Both the position numbers and the translations under genes were made by a program. From NCBI RefSeq assembly GCF_029784135.1, contig NC_073745.1, forward strand, positions 45,243,521-45,307,520: DNA of 64,000 nucleotides, in the 5' to 3' direction. The stretch's first letter is position 1. Every line of letters starts with the position of its first letter. Below are positions 1 to 11,342 of the stretch, in pieces. Under the pieces are notes generated by a model. That model did no database searches, had not been told where the DNA came from, and saw only the letters and a list, made by a program, of their open reading frames with translations. The stretch comes from Toxorhynchites rutilus septentrionalis (lineage: Eukaryota; Arthropoda; Insecta; Diptera; Culicidae).

Positions 1-265
1 CATTCAACTGATCCGTGGGCACAACAAGAACAAGATTTTCATACGAATTTTGTTTTGTTTTTGTTTACATGAAAAGTGGTGAATGCTAGATTGTGACTGC
101 AAATCAACAGACTGCGTCGGGCGAATGTTTTAGTACAAAACGCAAGCAATGATGAGAAGCATCGCGCAACATGGCATTCCGTTTCCACCTTAACTCAAAA
201 TCTCAACTTTCCAGAAAAAATATAAAAAATATGGCGCCCTCTATCTTTAACCGAGAAAACTATGA

Positions 266-601
266 TTTTTTTTTATTTTCTTTATCCCATTTGTTTATTT
301 ATTTAGGCTCATTAGTATTTTAGCTGCAAAAGAGCCGGATTTTATTCGTGTACATGGTACATTACACAGTTGCTAAATTAGGCGTAAGAGTATTCTTTCT
401 GTTCTTCCGTTGTCCAATTAGACCGTACAGTGGAGAAAATTGATGTGAGCATTGTTGTGTTATTAATAGAACAACAGCCCGATGTTTCTTGCAGAGCAGA
501 GCAGTTGTATGATTTTCAACCGTGAATCGATCTCCATCGCTGATGATTGTTGCGTGAACGTATTTATTCTATAACAACACAAAGATGGTCAATTGAGGTC
601 C
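266..601 (-). mobile_element. Feilai-like tRNA-derived SINE, 5'-truncated
   Basis: Read on the minus strand, this matches the body and 3' end of the complete SINEs at 34055-34549 and 48536-49029. The shared blocks include the GCTAAAATGCTAATGAGCC-type tail segment and the stretch around the ATGGAGATCGAT-type motif. The 3' tail is A-rich and appears as poly-T at 266-276 on the plus strand. The copy stops just inside the body near 601, so the tRNA-like head with boxes A and B is missing. It is non-coding and cannot be transcribed by Pol III from its own promoter. The Feilai name rests on memory of the Aedes family. Confidence 0.75.
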
Positions 602-693
602 ATGAGTTATGAAAAATTAACACAATCAAAAATTGCTTACAAGTAAATCCAAATTTTTCGCAAGTGTAATATTTTTTCAACGAAGGCTAGATA
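602..693. repeat. Dispersed repeat, left part of an interrupted copy
   Basis: This stretch together with 1350-1420 reconstitutes a repeat also found uninterrupted at about 1600-1800 and 37690-37870. Shared landmarks are the run containing AATCAATAATTAC and the segment ATTGGCTTCAATTTG. The MITE at 694-1347 splits it. It is non-coding and unclassified. Confidence 0.6.
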
Positions 694-1347
694 CCGTTCT
701 GAATCATATTTCAGACGCTTAAGGCATATGATGCAGAAAACTGATCTAAACTTTATGCACAAATATTATTTGGTCGATATATTCAATAAATTAGTTCAAT
801 ATGCATTTAAGCTTTCTACTTTGGTACCTATTTTATTGAAAACATAAAGAAATCATCGAATGAAATGCTTTTCAAATGAAGCGAATAAAAATCAAACTTC
901 GGACACTAAATCCAATTTCGGACAGATCGAATTCAAATTTCGGACACTTTATTTTGTAATTTTTTGAACGAAAATTACATTACACTTGATTATGCTTTAT
1001 AGTCAACTGCGAAACACTTACCAAGCAATCACAGTAAACTGCTAACGATGATGAGAACTGATGAAACACGGGAGAAATTTAAATATTGATGAACGGGTAA
1101 ATTCTACGTGCTCACGCTAAGCAAAAGTCAAACACAAGCGATAGTGAGTAGTGTTGATAGATTTTTGCCGATTATGTTATAATTCAAATGTAGTTCTCAT
1201 ATGAAATGATAGTGAAACCAAGGGATTACTCTAAAGAAGTAATTGTGATATTAATTGTATAGTTATATCATCAGTGCATCAAGCATTTCAAGATATTAGA
1301 ACAAAGTGTCCGAAATATGATGTTGTCCGAACTATGATTCAGAACGG
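694..1347. mobile_element. TA-flanked MITE, family with CCGTTCTGAATCATA ends
   Basis: The left end reads CCGTTCTGAATCATA and the right end reads TATGATTCAGAACGG, an inverted terminal repeat. TA dinucleotides at 692-693 and 1348-1349 look like the target duplication of a Tc1/mariner-type insertion. Further inside, both ends carry a related TTCGGAC or GTCCGAA block. No transposase is encoded, so it would depend on one supplied elsewhere. Related uninterrupted sequence near 1700 has a single TA at the insertion point, which supports these boundaries. Confidence 0.8.
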
Positions 1348-1349
1348 TA

Positions 1350-3390
1350 ATTGGTTTCAATTTGATATGTGTGATTGATCGATGAATCGGTCCATTTGTT
1401 CGAAAGTTATGAATTTCTCAAGAAAGTCTTTTTTGGAAAAAGGCAGAAAATTTTGTTTTTTTTAATCATCGGTTATATTTGAAAATTCAAAACTTAAATA
1501 CGAAGAAAATCACATCTCTGGTTTGTGGATATGTTGTGTAAAAAGTCCTCAGCTTTCAAGAAAAAATATTTGAAAAAACAAAGCGCCCACTAGTCTAAAC
1601 CCATGATAACAACAAAAAACAAATACAATCAATAATTACGAAAACAAAATCCAAATTTTTGGTTAGCGTAATATTTTTCCAAAAAAAAGACTGGGTAATT
1701 GGCTTCAATTTGTTATATCTACATCTGAATCGGCCAAGTATTTATGAATTATGAATTTTGGTAAAAAGTAAAAAAAGGCGAAAAAATTGATTTTTCGGAC
1801 CACTCAAAAATGGGAATGGTCACCCTAATGAAAACATAAAAATGTGCAGGTCTAATGTTTTGCGATAAAGAACAAATATGCCACTTTTCGCGGAAATATG
1901 AGAACCACTATATTGGTTTGGCATGGAATGGCTATATACAAAGGTACCTTAGAGATACCTGAATTTATACACATATACAGAGATACCTGACTTCAGGTAC
2001 AATCCAGGCATAACGTAAACAAGTTAATTATTTTTGTACCCATAACGTCCGATTAGATGAGCTAGGTTTGTTGGGATTTCATTTATACTATGTAAATAGT
2101 TCGTGTTTTGATTGCGCGACACGAATAACATGTTAAAAGTTTGTATTAAGAAAAAAAAAAGATTTTTTATATCGCTACGTTTTGTATTAAACCACATGCC
2201 TTGAAATGTTTTTCAACGTAACTCTTAAACATATATTGTCAAATATCAAATCATAATGATGTATTTGGAAAAGTTGTTGGAAATTATAGACAAATTCATA
2301 ACATTTCAGAAACATGACGGTATAACACGACAAGCATTTTAAATGGGCCTGTTCACTGTGAAAACAATTTTTTTCAAATATCTCGAGAATGGCTGCATCT
2401 AGAAGGAGATTGTTAATGAGTTTTTTTTTGTTTTGAATTGCATCATGATTCATAATTTGTGGCTAAAATTGATTGTTAAAATACAAAAATTCTAAGTTTA
2501 GAAAATTCATTAAAATGTTGATGATGATGTTCCACAAAGTTTATTAAAAATAGTTTTACTATCTTGTACTCAGTCAAAAAATTCCCAATTGCTGTGGAAA
2601 ACTCATATTTCCTCCAACAAAAACGAAATACAAACGTTCATACGGATCAGAAATACTCATGTTTTGTCATTTTTCGATTTAAATGAAAAAAAAAACATAT
2701 TTTACGCATTTTCGTCGAACAAATTTTGGTTCTTCCACCCTTTATGAGCGGAATTGTTACTCGGAGTATCCTTTCTTTACAAGATCGTCAATGTGTGAGC
2801 AGCAACGCTTTGAAAGTTGCTATTTTGTAATCGCTCATTAATTTAAAATTTGTAGATTTTTGGAAAATAGGTTGCCTGTGATTCAGAATTAATCTACCAG
2901 ATTTTGTTTATAGCTCAGAAATGGAGAAAATCAGAAACTTTGGTCTTGAAAAAGACCATTTGGCTTGCTTGCACCTGAAGCAAATGAAAATGGAATACTA
3001 ACTAAAAACAGGTTTATTTTCACGATGTTGCACAGATAAAGGTTGGATACGGAATGGATGATATTGGTATAGATCTTTTTGTATACTATAGCATCTTCGA
3101 TTGAATTCGGCATATTTTATGCTGTATGCCGATGCAAACTGTTGTCTATAGACGTGTCTTGCACCATAAATTGCTTTTTAATAAAAGGGAGTGGATTGGA
3201 TAGGAATAAGGATGGGGATGGGAACGGGAAACTATTCTACGGGACACCTGCTGTTCACGACTCATAGCGCGAAGGTTGAGCAAGTGTCCACGGAATAGAT
3301 TCCCAGCAATGATTAGAACCACTATTTGCTCTACGTTCGCACTTTGGGTCGGGAACAAAAGTGTCAAGCATTATTGCAGAGAACAAGAAA
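1350..3390. other. AT-rich non-coding stretch with dispersed repeats
   Basis: No convincing coding sequence is seen. The small ORFs here have no recognisable motifs and are rich in low-complexity residues. About 1420-1830 contains copies of the repeat described for 602-693 and related poly-T-rich sequence. About 2160-2460 and 3080-3370 are unassigned. Confidence 0.5.
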
Positions 3391-3394
3391 TATA

Positions 3395-4842
3395 CCGTTC
3401 TGAATCATATTTCGGACGCTTAGGGCATTTGATGTGGAAAATGTGGATGGGGATCTAAACTTCATGCACAGGTATTATTTGGTTGATATTTTTCATAACT
3501 TAGTATACTTCTAAGCTTTCTACTTTGGTACCTATTTGATTTAAAACATAAAAAATCATCGAACAAAAATGTTTTTTCATCGAAACGAACAAAAATCAAA
3601 CTCCGGACATCATTTATAAAAAAAAATCAAATTTCGGACACTCTGTTTGCATAACGGTTTCTTGTGGTTCTAAACTCAATTTATATTTCTGTACAATTAC
3701 TGATGCAATAAAATTATCAAACATCCGAAAATAACAACGACTTGTCCTGTCTAAAAATGTACTGCAACCTTCCATGTGTCCGCACAAATTGTCTACAACC
3801 ATTGATGGGTGGTAAACTTGTAATAGAACTTTTATCACTTGTTTTTTCTTTAATTAACTTGAAATGATTTTCAACAATCTCTTTTGTGTTATTTGCAAGC
3901 ATTAACCTCTTCCCCTATTTCCTCCCAAAATGTCTGTCGTTTATTGATGTTTCTTTGCAGCTTCATTGTTTAAAATACGGTAAGGGTTATATTGTTTCAA
4001 TGATAATTATATATTTGAATTCAAGTTATTTGTTGTTCAACTTAATATAATAGTTAAAGTTTATTCACATAGGATTAATCTTGATTCTTAATTTTTGTTA
4101 CATAGTTTCATCTATTTTGTCATCATTTTACTGTACCAATTTCGCTTTCTTAATTCTTGAATTTTCAGTTTTTATTTGCATGTTTTCAATTCTTCAAGTT
4201 TTTCTTTTCGTGGAGCCGATCTGGCGTGGAGGTAACATCCATACTTCTCACGCTCAAGATCACGAGTTCAATTCTCACTCCCGACATTCTTCCAAAATGG
4301 AAGGTAAAAGTGACGAACCAGCCAGAAGCGTTGAAAGTCACTATAATACAGAAAAAAAAAAAAAAAAAAAAGGTTTTCTTTCTGTTTCATCTGTTCTTCT
4401 TGTTTCGTGAACTTAGCTAATGTTTGGATTTCATTTTCTTCCCGTTTCAACTCAGTTTTCTTTTTCCTTTCCTCAAGTTTTTTGGCGCTTCGTTATTTCA
4501 ATTAACTTCTTCGCAGGTTCTTCTTTTTTATACAACTTATCCTAGGACTCGTTTGTGGCCATTGTAGGAGTAACGTGAGGCTTACTCTTACCGAGAGTTA
4601 ATTAGTTGCCAGGATACACGGCGACATAGAGAGAGCTCAATGTTTCTTCTATTAGAAGTTCGTTCAGCATTAACAGTAAACTGATAACGATGATGAGAAC
4701 TGATGAAACACGGGAGCAATTCAAATGTTTATGAACGGTCAAATTCTACACGCTAACGCTAAGCGAATGTCAAACACGAACGAAAATGAGTGGTGCTGTT
4801 ATAATTTTACCTATTATGTTATAATTTAAATGTAATTCTCAT
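3395..4842. mobile_element. Second copy of the CCGTTCTGAATCATA MITE family, interrupted
   Basis: Positions 3395-3655 match 694-960 of the first copy, including the CCGTTCTGAATCATA end. Positions 4667-4842 match about 1018-1200 of the first copy, including the GATGATGAGAACTGATGAAA segment. Between them lie about 1 kb not present in the first copy, which includes a SINE at 4212-4370. Right of 4842 the sequence passes into a Helitron-like element, and the right inverted repeat is not found. The same internal junction also occurs at about 9605-9745. Confidence 0.65.
4212..4370 (+). mobile_element. Short tRNA-derived SINE with poly-A tail
   Basis: The first 75 bases resemble a tRNA gene. A box A-like TGGCGTGGAGGT lies near 4223 and a box B-like GAGTTCAATTCTC at about 4264. 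A short body then leads to an 18-base poly-A at 4352-4370. The flanks carry an imperfect T-rich repeat (GTTTTTCTTTTC before, GTTTTCTTTC after) that may be a target duplication. It is a different family from the Feilai-like copies. It is non-coding; the ORFs that cross it are chance frames. Confidence 0.7.
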
Positions 4843-6090
4843 ATATAAATATAAATGGAGATGTCTGTGTGTTTTTCTGATTCTTAAGGACTCGGAAATC
4901 ACTGAGTCGATCGACATGAAAATTGGTATGTAGGGGTTTTTGACCCCTCCCACCTCTCTGAGGGGGAGGGGAGTGGGCTGTCATACAAATGGAACACAAA
5001 TTTCTGCATTACTCGAAAACTAATCAAGCAAATGGAGCCAAATTCAGCATGTTAAGGTTTTAGAGGGCACAAAACGTTTATATGATGAAAAGACACTCCT
5101 CCCTCCTCTCTAAGGGGTGACTGCCATACAAATGAAACACAAATTTCTTCATTACTCGAAAATAATCAAGCAAATGAAACCAAATTTGGCATGTGGAGAT
5201 TTAGGGGACAAGGAACGTTTCTATGGTGAGTAGACACTCCTCCCCCTCTCTTGGGGCGTTGCCATACAAGTGAAGCATAAATTTCCGCATAACTCATGAA
5301 ATAAATAAGTAAATGGAACCAAATTTGACATGTGAAGGTTTTAGGACAAACGTTTCTAAGATGGTTCAGCACTCCTCCTCTTCTCTAAGAGGGAGGCTGT
5401 CATACGAATGAAATACAAATTTCTGCATAATTCGAAAACTAATCGAGCAAATCGAGCCAAATTTGGGATGTGAGGGTTTTTGGGTACAAGTTTGGGGTTC
5501 CGTAGAAATAATACACATATTTCAACCAAACATATTTCAACCAAACATGGCAATTGAAAATTTTCGGAAAACTCTGAAGGAAAAGGAAAAAATGGTAAAA
5601 TTCGGAAAATTCAATTCGCATATGTTCTACAATAGTGACAAGTGTTGTTAGTTCATTTGATATTTGCGCAAACGAAATTGATCTTTATTCGAAGGTCGAA
5701 ATGAATTTTAATGCGATAAATGGCACTCCTATATTTTATTCTATCTACATAAATTAAAATGGATCACCGGATGTGTCGATGAGAGCAAATCTCGAGAAAA
5801 GAATTGTCTGATTTAGGGCTGTCTTTATTCTATCATATTTTCTGTATCAAACATTCATTCCATGTAACGGAGAAACATGCTATTTGCAAGTGGTTGAAAA
5901 ATTTTGAACGAGAATGGTGTCTGAAAATAATCTGATAATATAATGACGAGTTTTAGTAGAAGTACTAGGAATTTTAAAGGAAAACATAATTTTGAATGGA
6001 AGATTAGAACATCAATCAATCAACAACTGAATGTGATAACGAAAAATAAATTTTGGGCGAGACAAAGTTTCCCGGGTCAGCTCGTTCTAT
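4843..6090 (+). mobile_element. Helitron-like non-autonomous element with internal tandem units
   Basis: The left part begins in AT-rich ATATAAATATAAATGGAG followed by GATGTCTGTGTG, a start shared with copies at 9684 and 45430. Positions about 4940-5480 hold four or so diverged tandem units of roughly 110-120 bp, each with CATACAAATGAAACACAAAT and an ACTCGAAAA block. A second half at about 5735-6086 starts at TCTATCTACATAAATTAAAA and ends in GGGTCAGCTCG, corresponding to the GGGTCAGCTAG end of other copies. No Rep/helicase is encoded. Helitron assignment is inferred from the TC start and CTAG end of better copies, not from an autonomous relative. Confidence 0.6.
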
Positions 6091-6129
6091 ATAAAAATCC
6101 GTTTTCAATTTCCATAGATGTTATTTAAT

Positions 6130-8880
6130 AGATTATTTTTTTAGATAAGTTTGCATACTAGTTTCATGTTTCGAAGAGCTATCAACTTTTGCAGTATTTT
6201 AGTATATATCGTACATTACCCAACATTACCTAATTCCAATTTCTTCGGTAATTGCTACTTACAAACACCACTTTCTCGATTATTACCTCCCTCGTTGCAA
6301 ACGTGCTGTGAGATTGATTACCACACGAATAAATTACCCAGCGGATTAATTATCCACAGACAACCTGCAAACGAACGCATTTCTACCATATTCTTCCATG
6401 GTGAATGTATTGGGCAATCAGTCAAAAGTGTGTGTACTTTCATCGAACCCCGCACCCAGTACCGTTACGCGCAATGCCATTGACCCTTCCATCCGGTCGC
6501 CATCTGAATAACCGTCGGCATCGCAGAGATAAATCATCTTCCGGGGCACTGATGGCGATCGTTTTTCTTCACCAGATAGACGATGATGATGATGGAATTT
6601 TCAATCAACAAGCGACGGGTGCGGAAAAACGTTTGGCACCTCATGTCGCAACCTGCGCGAGCACCATGCGCCAAAAGATGGTTAATTGCATCACTGTTCC
6701 GTTTGCCCTGGGGGTGAAAGCATTTCTCAGGTGCCCAGAAGTCATTTGCGAAGACTGGTCAAACAATCTCAAGTGCCCTTATCAATGGCAACCGATCGTG
6801 ACACGATACATTGGCGAAAATGTAACGTTACCAAACATGCAATCCGCCTGCGAAACGCTAATGTGTTCGAAACGCGAGAAATTTCTCCCGCGTAATCAAC
6901 AGCAACGGGATCTAGTTTCATGTTTGAATTATTGCATCCTCAGCTGCTGTCGAGGTTGCCAAAGTCTTCGACGTTCGATTACCTGGAGTGGTGAAATTGG
7001 GACTCTGTGGAATGGCAACCAGTTTTTTTTCTCTTCAGTTTGTGTTTTGAGAAGCTGCGAAATTGCGTGCAATTTGTTATCGTTTGCAGCCGGGATGGCA
7101 TGCTACACTTCAAATCCGCAAACGAGCTGAACCCTGCCTCGAAACATCGGTTGATCTGACTTCAAACAGGAGAAAATTACTCGCGAAACAGAGGCAACAG
7201 CATTCGGGCATAATTATTTTCCAATAATAGAATAACGTGGAGTCGTGGTGTGTTGCCTTTTGGAGGAGGTTAATCGGTGTCCATTTCGGAACTGCTTTTG
7301 TGATTCGAAGCATTTCCCATGCTAGAAGTGTTCAATATTCAAGTTCTGAAAGGGTTGATCGTTTGAAGACGGTCACGCAACTTGATCTCATTCGTGCAAA
7401 CCAACGGTGGCTGACTTTGTCCAGCCGGTGTTGGATAACAAAGTGCTACGAGAATTTATGCAAATTGGGAGCACACCTTTTCTCCATAATTTTGTTTTAT
7501 TTTCTCAACTTATCTCAAACGAAGAAGTGCTGGTCAGGTATGGAGGAAAAACAAGAAGAAAAAATACCCGCAATGCATGTCGGCTTCCGTGAACTGTCAG
7601 CTGGTGTTTTGCGAAAACTGTCTGTTTAATCAGTAGTGGAGAGCATTGACATAGCGATCTGAAGTGCTCGTAGTAAAATGACTTCTTGTTGCTACAAATA
7701 GTTTCCTCAAATCATTACCATAAAACTAATTAGTCCCAATCGTTCATTTCCTCCAGTCGATCTCTGGTATCATAATTTTTATCCCTTCTCATCGCCCGAA
7801 GAATGCAACAGGTGATTTCGCCTCCGACCCGGCCATCGATAGCGGTGATAGCAACCAGTCGCAGTGAAGACAACCCACCGGGTGAACATCGAGCCATCAA
7901 TAATATCGAATGTTTTGCTGCTGCATACGTTTATTAAGCTTCCGTCTTACTCATCACTATCATCCCACAAAACGACACGGAATGAGATACAGAGGCAGCA
8001 TCTTGGCACCACAAACTGGTCAGTACCATCTCGGATCGGGACGCAACAGATCCAGCGGAGATTGTGATGATGCTATCGATGGAGAACGTCTCGGTAGCCG
8101 CCCAGATACTGGCTTCATTTTTTTGTGTTTTTTCTGTCCCTCATTCCATACTCCCCTTTGAAGACGCGAAATTATGATTGCTTTTGCTACCTCGCTTTCC
8201 CTCGCATCGATTCATCACATTGAGATTGAGATAGTGGTGTAATTTATTATTATTTGCATGTAGCTGTACATTAGCCGCAGTGATTACTCAGGATGCTCAA
8301 CCAGGTACGGTCCGTGTGCCGTGGTGGTACGTCTCCGAAGGCTTGTTGCTGCATTAATTATGGCCCGCAACACCTCCCTTCGGAGTCCACAGACCACTCC
8401 GCATAGAGACGTCTATGCAAAACTAATGGATTATGAGACACCAGATTGCCATGATCACCGGAGACAGGAGACGTCGAGGGCTTATCACCTACCACCTGTG
8501 TTAAGAGAGAGAGAGTGCAAGAAAGAGCGGGAGGTGACATTCCTGCTGGTGTACAAGCTTTAAGAGAAGGAATTTATTTAATGGATTTCTTCGCATCCAT
8601 CAACTCTGCTGCATACGACGAAACGACCGAGGACATGGACAATCTTTGGCACCATCTTTTGGCCTGACGTGAACTTCACACATGCACATATGGCTGGTGA
8701 CACCAACGGTGATTCAAAGCCCGGATTGGAGTTAGTCGGGGAACATATTCGCCATGTCTTAACCGAGGAGGTAACGGCGGGTGTTGGCCAGTTAATACCT
8801 AAGTTTACTGTCGGGATGCGAGTTTTGTGTCTTGTTTTCCAAGCGATGAGAATGATTATGTTTATAAATTAAACAGAAGT
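6130..8880. other. Single-copy-looking island, no confident gene
   Basis: Base composition is more balanced than in the surrounding repeats, and no segment matches anything else in the window. Open frames of up to 241 codons exist (for example 6405-7130 and 7237-7629, plus strand). I recognise no domain in them, and cysteines and basic residues are scattered as in chance translation. It could be intergenic or intronic DNA containing cis-regulatory sequence, but nothing in it proves that. It is the first of six such islands. Confidence 0.45.
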
Positions 8881-9370
8881 ATTTGAATAATAATATGACA
8901 GATTTGATGCTGGAATCATTAGGTATGAACTTAAAAATCAGAATGAATGGTTAACTTGTAGTGATGTCGTTGATATAAAATCAAATAGACACAAATAAAT
9001 AAAATTGTATGCTATTCTTTAGGCAACTTCGCGTACTAGGAATCTAAAAAAGACGACTCTAGACGACTTTTTAAAACAAAATCCCACTTCTTTGTGATTT
9101 TTTTACAAAAAATTCTAACTCGAAAACCATAAGACCTACAAAATGTTGGTCAATGAATGAAATGTTGGAATGAAAATTAGGTTTGGTTGTACTTTTTATG
9201 AATTTAAAAATAATACGTTTTTAAGGAAAATTAATTTCAACTTTCCAAAAAAATCTTCAATGTTTTTTTTACTTTTATATTTTTTAAATGAAAAGGGCCT
9301 GACCGGGTAAGGGAGTAAAAAGTGCCCCCAAACCAAAGCACCAGCTGTATGGCAAATATTATATAGATGT
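8881..9370. other. AT-rich repeat-like stretch
   Basis: No gene is seen. Positions about 9296-9370 (GGGTAAGGGAGTAAAAAGT and the following CACCAGCTGTATGG) recur at about 12775-12846 inside the tandem unit around the second mariner. This end is therefore a dispersed repeat, while the rest is unassigned. Confidence 0.5.
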
Positions 9371-9480
9371 ACTAGCTGACCCGGCAAACGTTGTTCTGCC
9401 AAATAAATTGTTTCTAGTGAATATTTTGGTAATTGAATAAACAATAACTAATATATTGTACGTATGTTTGAGAGGTTTTA
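9371..9480 (-). mobile_element. Helitron-like 3' end fragment, minus strand
   Basis: CTAGCTGACCCGGCAAACG at about 9371 is the reverse complement of the CTAG-ending terminus seen at 46071-46099 and 27270-27294. Only about 100 bases resemble the family before the similarity fades. It is a truncated copy with no coding sequence. Confidence 0.55.
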
Positions 9481-9604
9481 CGTTTTTGATCCATTCGTTG
9501 ATGATGATCAAACGAATATGTGGAGATAAGAGCTATGCCATATAGAGGAATTGAGCGCTCAAAAAATCAAATCATTCAAACCATCCATCCATCATTCAAA
9601 CCAA

Positions 9605-9760
9605 ATGTCAAACACGAACGATAATGAGTAGTGCTGTTAGATTTTTACCTATTATGTTATAATTTAAATGTAATTCTCATATATAAATATAAATGGAGGG
9701 ATGTCTGTGTGTTTTTCTGATTCTTACGGACTCGGAAATCACTGAATGGTATTTCATTTA
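9605..9760 (+). mobile_element. Fragment of the MITE plus Helitron composite
   Basis: This copy repeats the junction seen at 4770-4900. MITE sequence (GTCAAACACGAACGA, then CCTATTATGTTATAATTTAA) runs directly into the Helitron-like start (ATATAAATATAAATGGAG, then GATGTCTGTGTG). The identical junction at two loci means the two elements were already joined before this copy was made. Confidence 0.65.
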
Positions 9761-9819
9761 CATAACTGATGTGTTTGATGTAAAATATGTAAATAAGTAA
9801 AAAAAGAATAATGTTAATA

Positions 9820-10218
9820 CAGGTAAACTTCGATATAACGTACATTTCATTTTCAAAAATGTACGTTGTATCGAATTGTACGTTATATCGAAGCATAATA
9901 AAGTACTCACAAACGTAGTCTATAATACATTATTGTGTTGCTGTTTTAGTAAAGTTAATGAATAACTTCAATCAGAAGACGAAGCCAGCCTTTCTCATGA
10001 TGTTTCCCTTCGTACTGTTGATTAAAGCTTGATTCATTTAGAATCCGGAATCACAAAACCAGCTGTATTTCGGGATTGATTGAAGATACGAAACTTGTTT
10101 CAGCATCACAATACAGATAATTCATTGTTCTATCAGAAAAACAAAATTGAAAAAAAATTTCTTTACACTTTGGAAATGTGTACGTTATATCGAGTGACGT
10201 TATATCGAAGTTTCCCTG
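9820..10218. mobile_element. TA-flanked MITE with CGATATAACGT ends (pogo/Tigger-like)
   Basis: The left end CAGGTAAACTTCGATATAAC and the right end, read in reverse complement as CAGGGAAACTTCGATATAAC, form an inverted terminal repeat. TA occurs at 9818-9819 and at 10219-10220. A second copy of the TACGTTATATCGA motif lies just inside each end. Length is 399 bp and no transposase is present. Assignment to the pogo branch of Tc1/mariner is by resemblance of the end sequence, from memory. Confidence 0.8.
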
Positions 10219-10220
10219 TA

Positions 10221-10618
10221 TATAAAATGTGAAGTGAAAGAAAGTAATATATTTTTATCTAAAAGTTCAAAATGAAACAAAGAAAATCAATAATATTTTT
10301 TTTTCAATTACGGTTTCGTTAGTGAAAAATAGGTTTTCTGAATGGATAACCAAAATCATGACTGTTGGGTCCCGTTCATGAATTGTGAAACCAAAGATAT
10401 GACAACTTCATTGGTGTTGATATACTGGCCAATTTGTTGGCGCATTATTTTGTCGTTGTCATTCAATCGAGAAGTAGTCAAATCGATATTCTGAATTTGA
10501 AACACAGCCATATGAATAAGGCAAGCTATTTACGGACTTTTATACTGCTTTTCGCTGAACAGCGCAACTCAACACTAATATAAACATTGAACGTTTTGCT
10601 CAACTGAGGCGAATGTGG
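10221..10618. other. No feature recognised
   Basis: AT-rich DNA between two transposons. No open frame or repeat could be assigned. Confidence 0.4.
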
Positions 10619-10620
10619 TA

Positions 10621-11340
10621 CGAGGGTCACTATTTATATTTCGGGAATTGGCAACACTGATGTCATGTGAGTCCATCTGACGGTTCCATCGTAAAGTTTG
10701 ACATTTTTGACGATATACGTACTCAGAACATTTTGTCATACGGACGCTATTTGTTTATTTTATATTTAGTTGAAAGTTTGGTCTCGGCAAAAAAATTTAA
10801 CTGAATCGTGAACATTTTCGTGCGATGATTTTTTACGACTTTCGACGTGGATTATCACAACAAGAGTGCGTCAATCAACTCAATTTGACTTTTGGCGATG
10901 AAGCTCCATCAAAAACCACTGTGTATCGCTGGTATAGTGAATTCAATCGTGGTCGTAGTTCGCTGTCCGACGAGTTTCGTGAAGGTCGTCCAAAATCGAC
11001 TGTAGTGCCAGAAAACATCGATGCTGTGCACGAAATGATTGAGCAAGATCGTCATGTAACCTATTGTGAGATTGAGGCATCCCTAAGCATTAGTTTCACC
11101 AGCATATATGCGATTTTACATGAACACTTAGTTGTGCGAAAATTATGTTCACGTTGGATCCCACATAATTTGACAATCGCTCAAAAAAAGGCTCGTGTCG
11201 ATTGGAATAAATGCTTTGAAAATTGGTTTAAGCGCATGTATCGATCATCGTGGCGAGTACTTTGAAAAACAATAAAAATATATTCGCAGCTTAACTATTT
11301 GTTTTTGTTCCTATTCCCGAAATATAAATAGTGACCCACG
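10621..11340 (+). mobile_element. Mariner deletion derivative, copy 1
   Basis: The ends are inverted copies: CGAGGGTCACTATTTATATT on the left and, on the right, the reverse complement of CGTGGGTCACTATTTATATT. TA flanks them at 10619-10620 and 11341-11342, as expected for mariner. The unit is 720 bp, against roughly 1.3 kb for a full mariner, because the catalytic part of the gene is missing. It matches the element at 12890-13611 almost throughout, in opposite orientation. Confidence 0.92.
10825..11265 (+). pseudogene. Mariner transposase, DNA-binding half only (copy 1)
   Basis: The 146-codon open frame keeps the N-terminal part of a mariner transposase. Around residues 1-60 lies the first helix-turn-helix (QQECVNQLNLTFGDEAPSKT, then VYRWYSEFNRGRSS). 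A GRP linker follows (EGRPKSTV, residues 52-59), then a second helix-turn-helix to about residue 110. The conserved IPHNLTIAQKKARVDW ends this part. Next should come the DDD catalytic domain of about 200 residues, but the frame jumps straight to the C-terminal NKCFENWFKRM block. A 2-base deletion relative to copy 2 near 11238 shifts the last residues. The product could bind ends but not cut DNA. Start chosen at the first ATG after the in-frame stop at 10798. Confidence 0.9.
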
Positions 11341-11342
11341 TA

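Noticed and set aside
6405..7130. 241-codon open frame on the plus strand as a gene
   Set aside because: No recognised domain, signal or repeat; residue use looks like chance translation of balanced DNA, and it overlaps other open frames. Left as part of an unassigned island.
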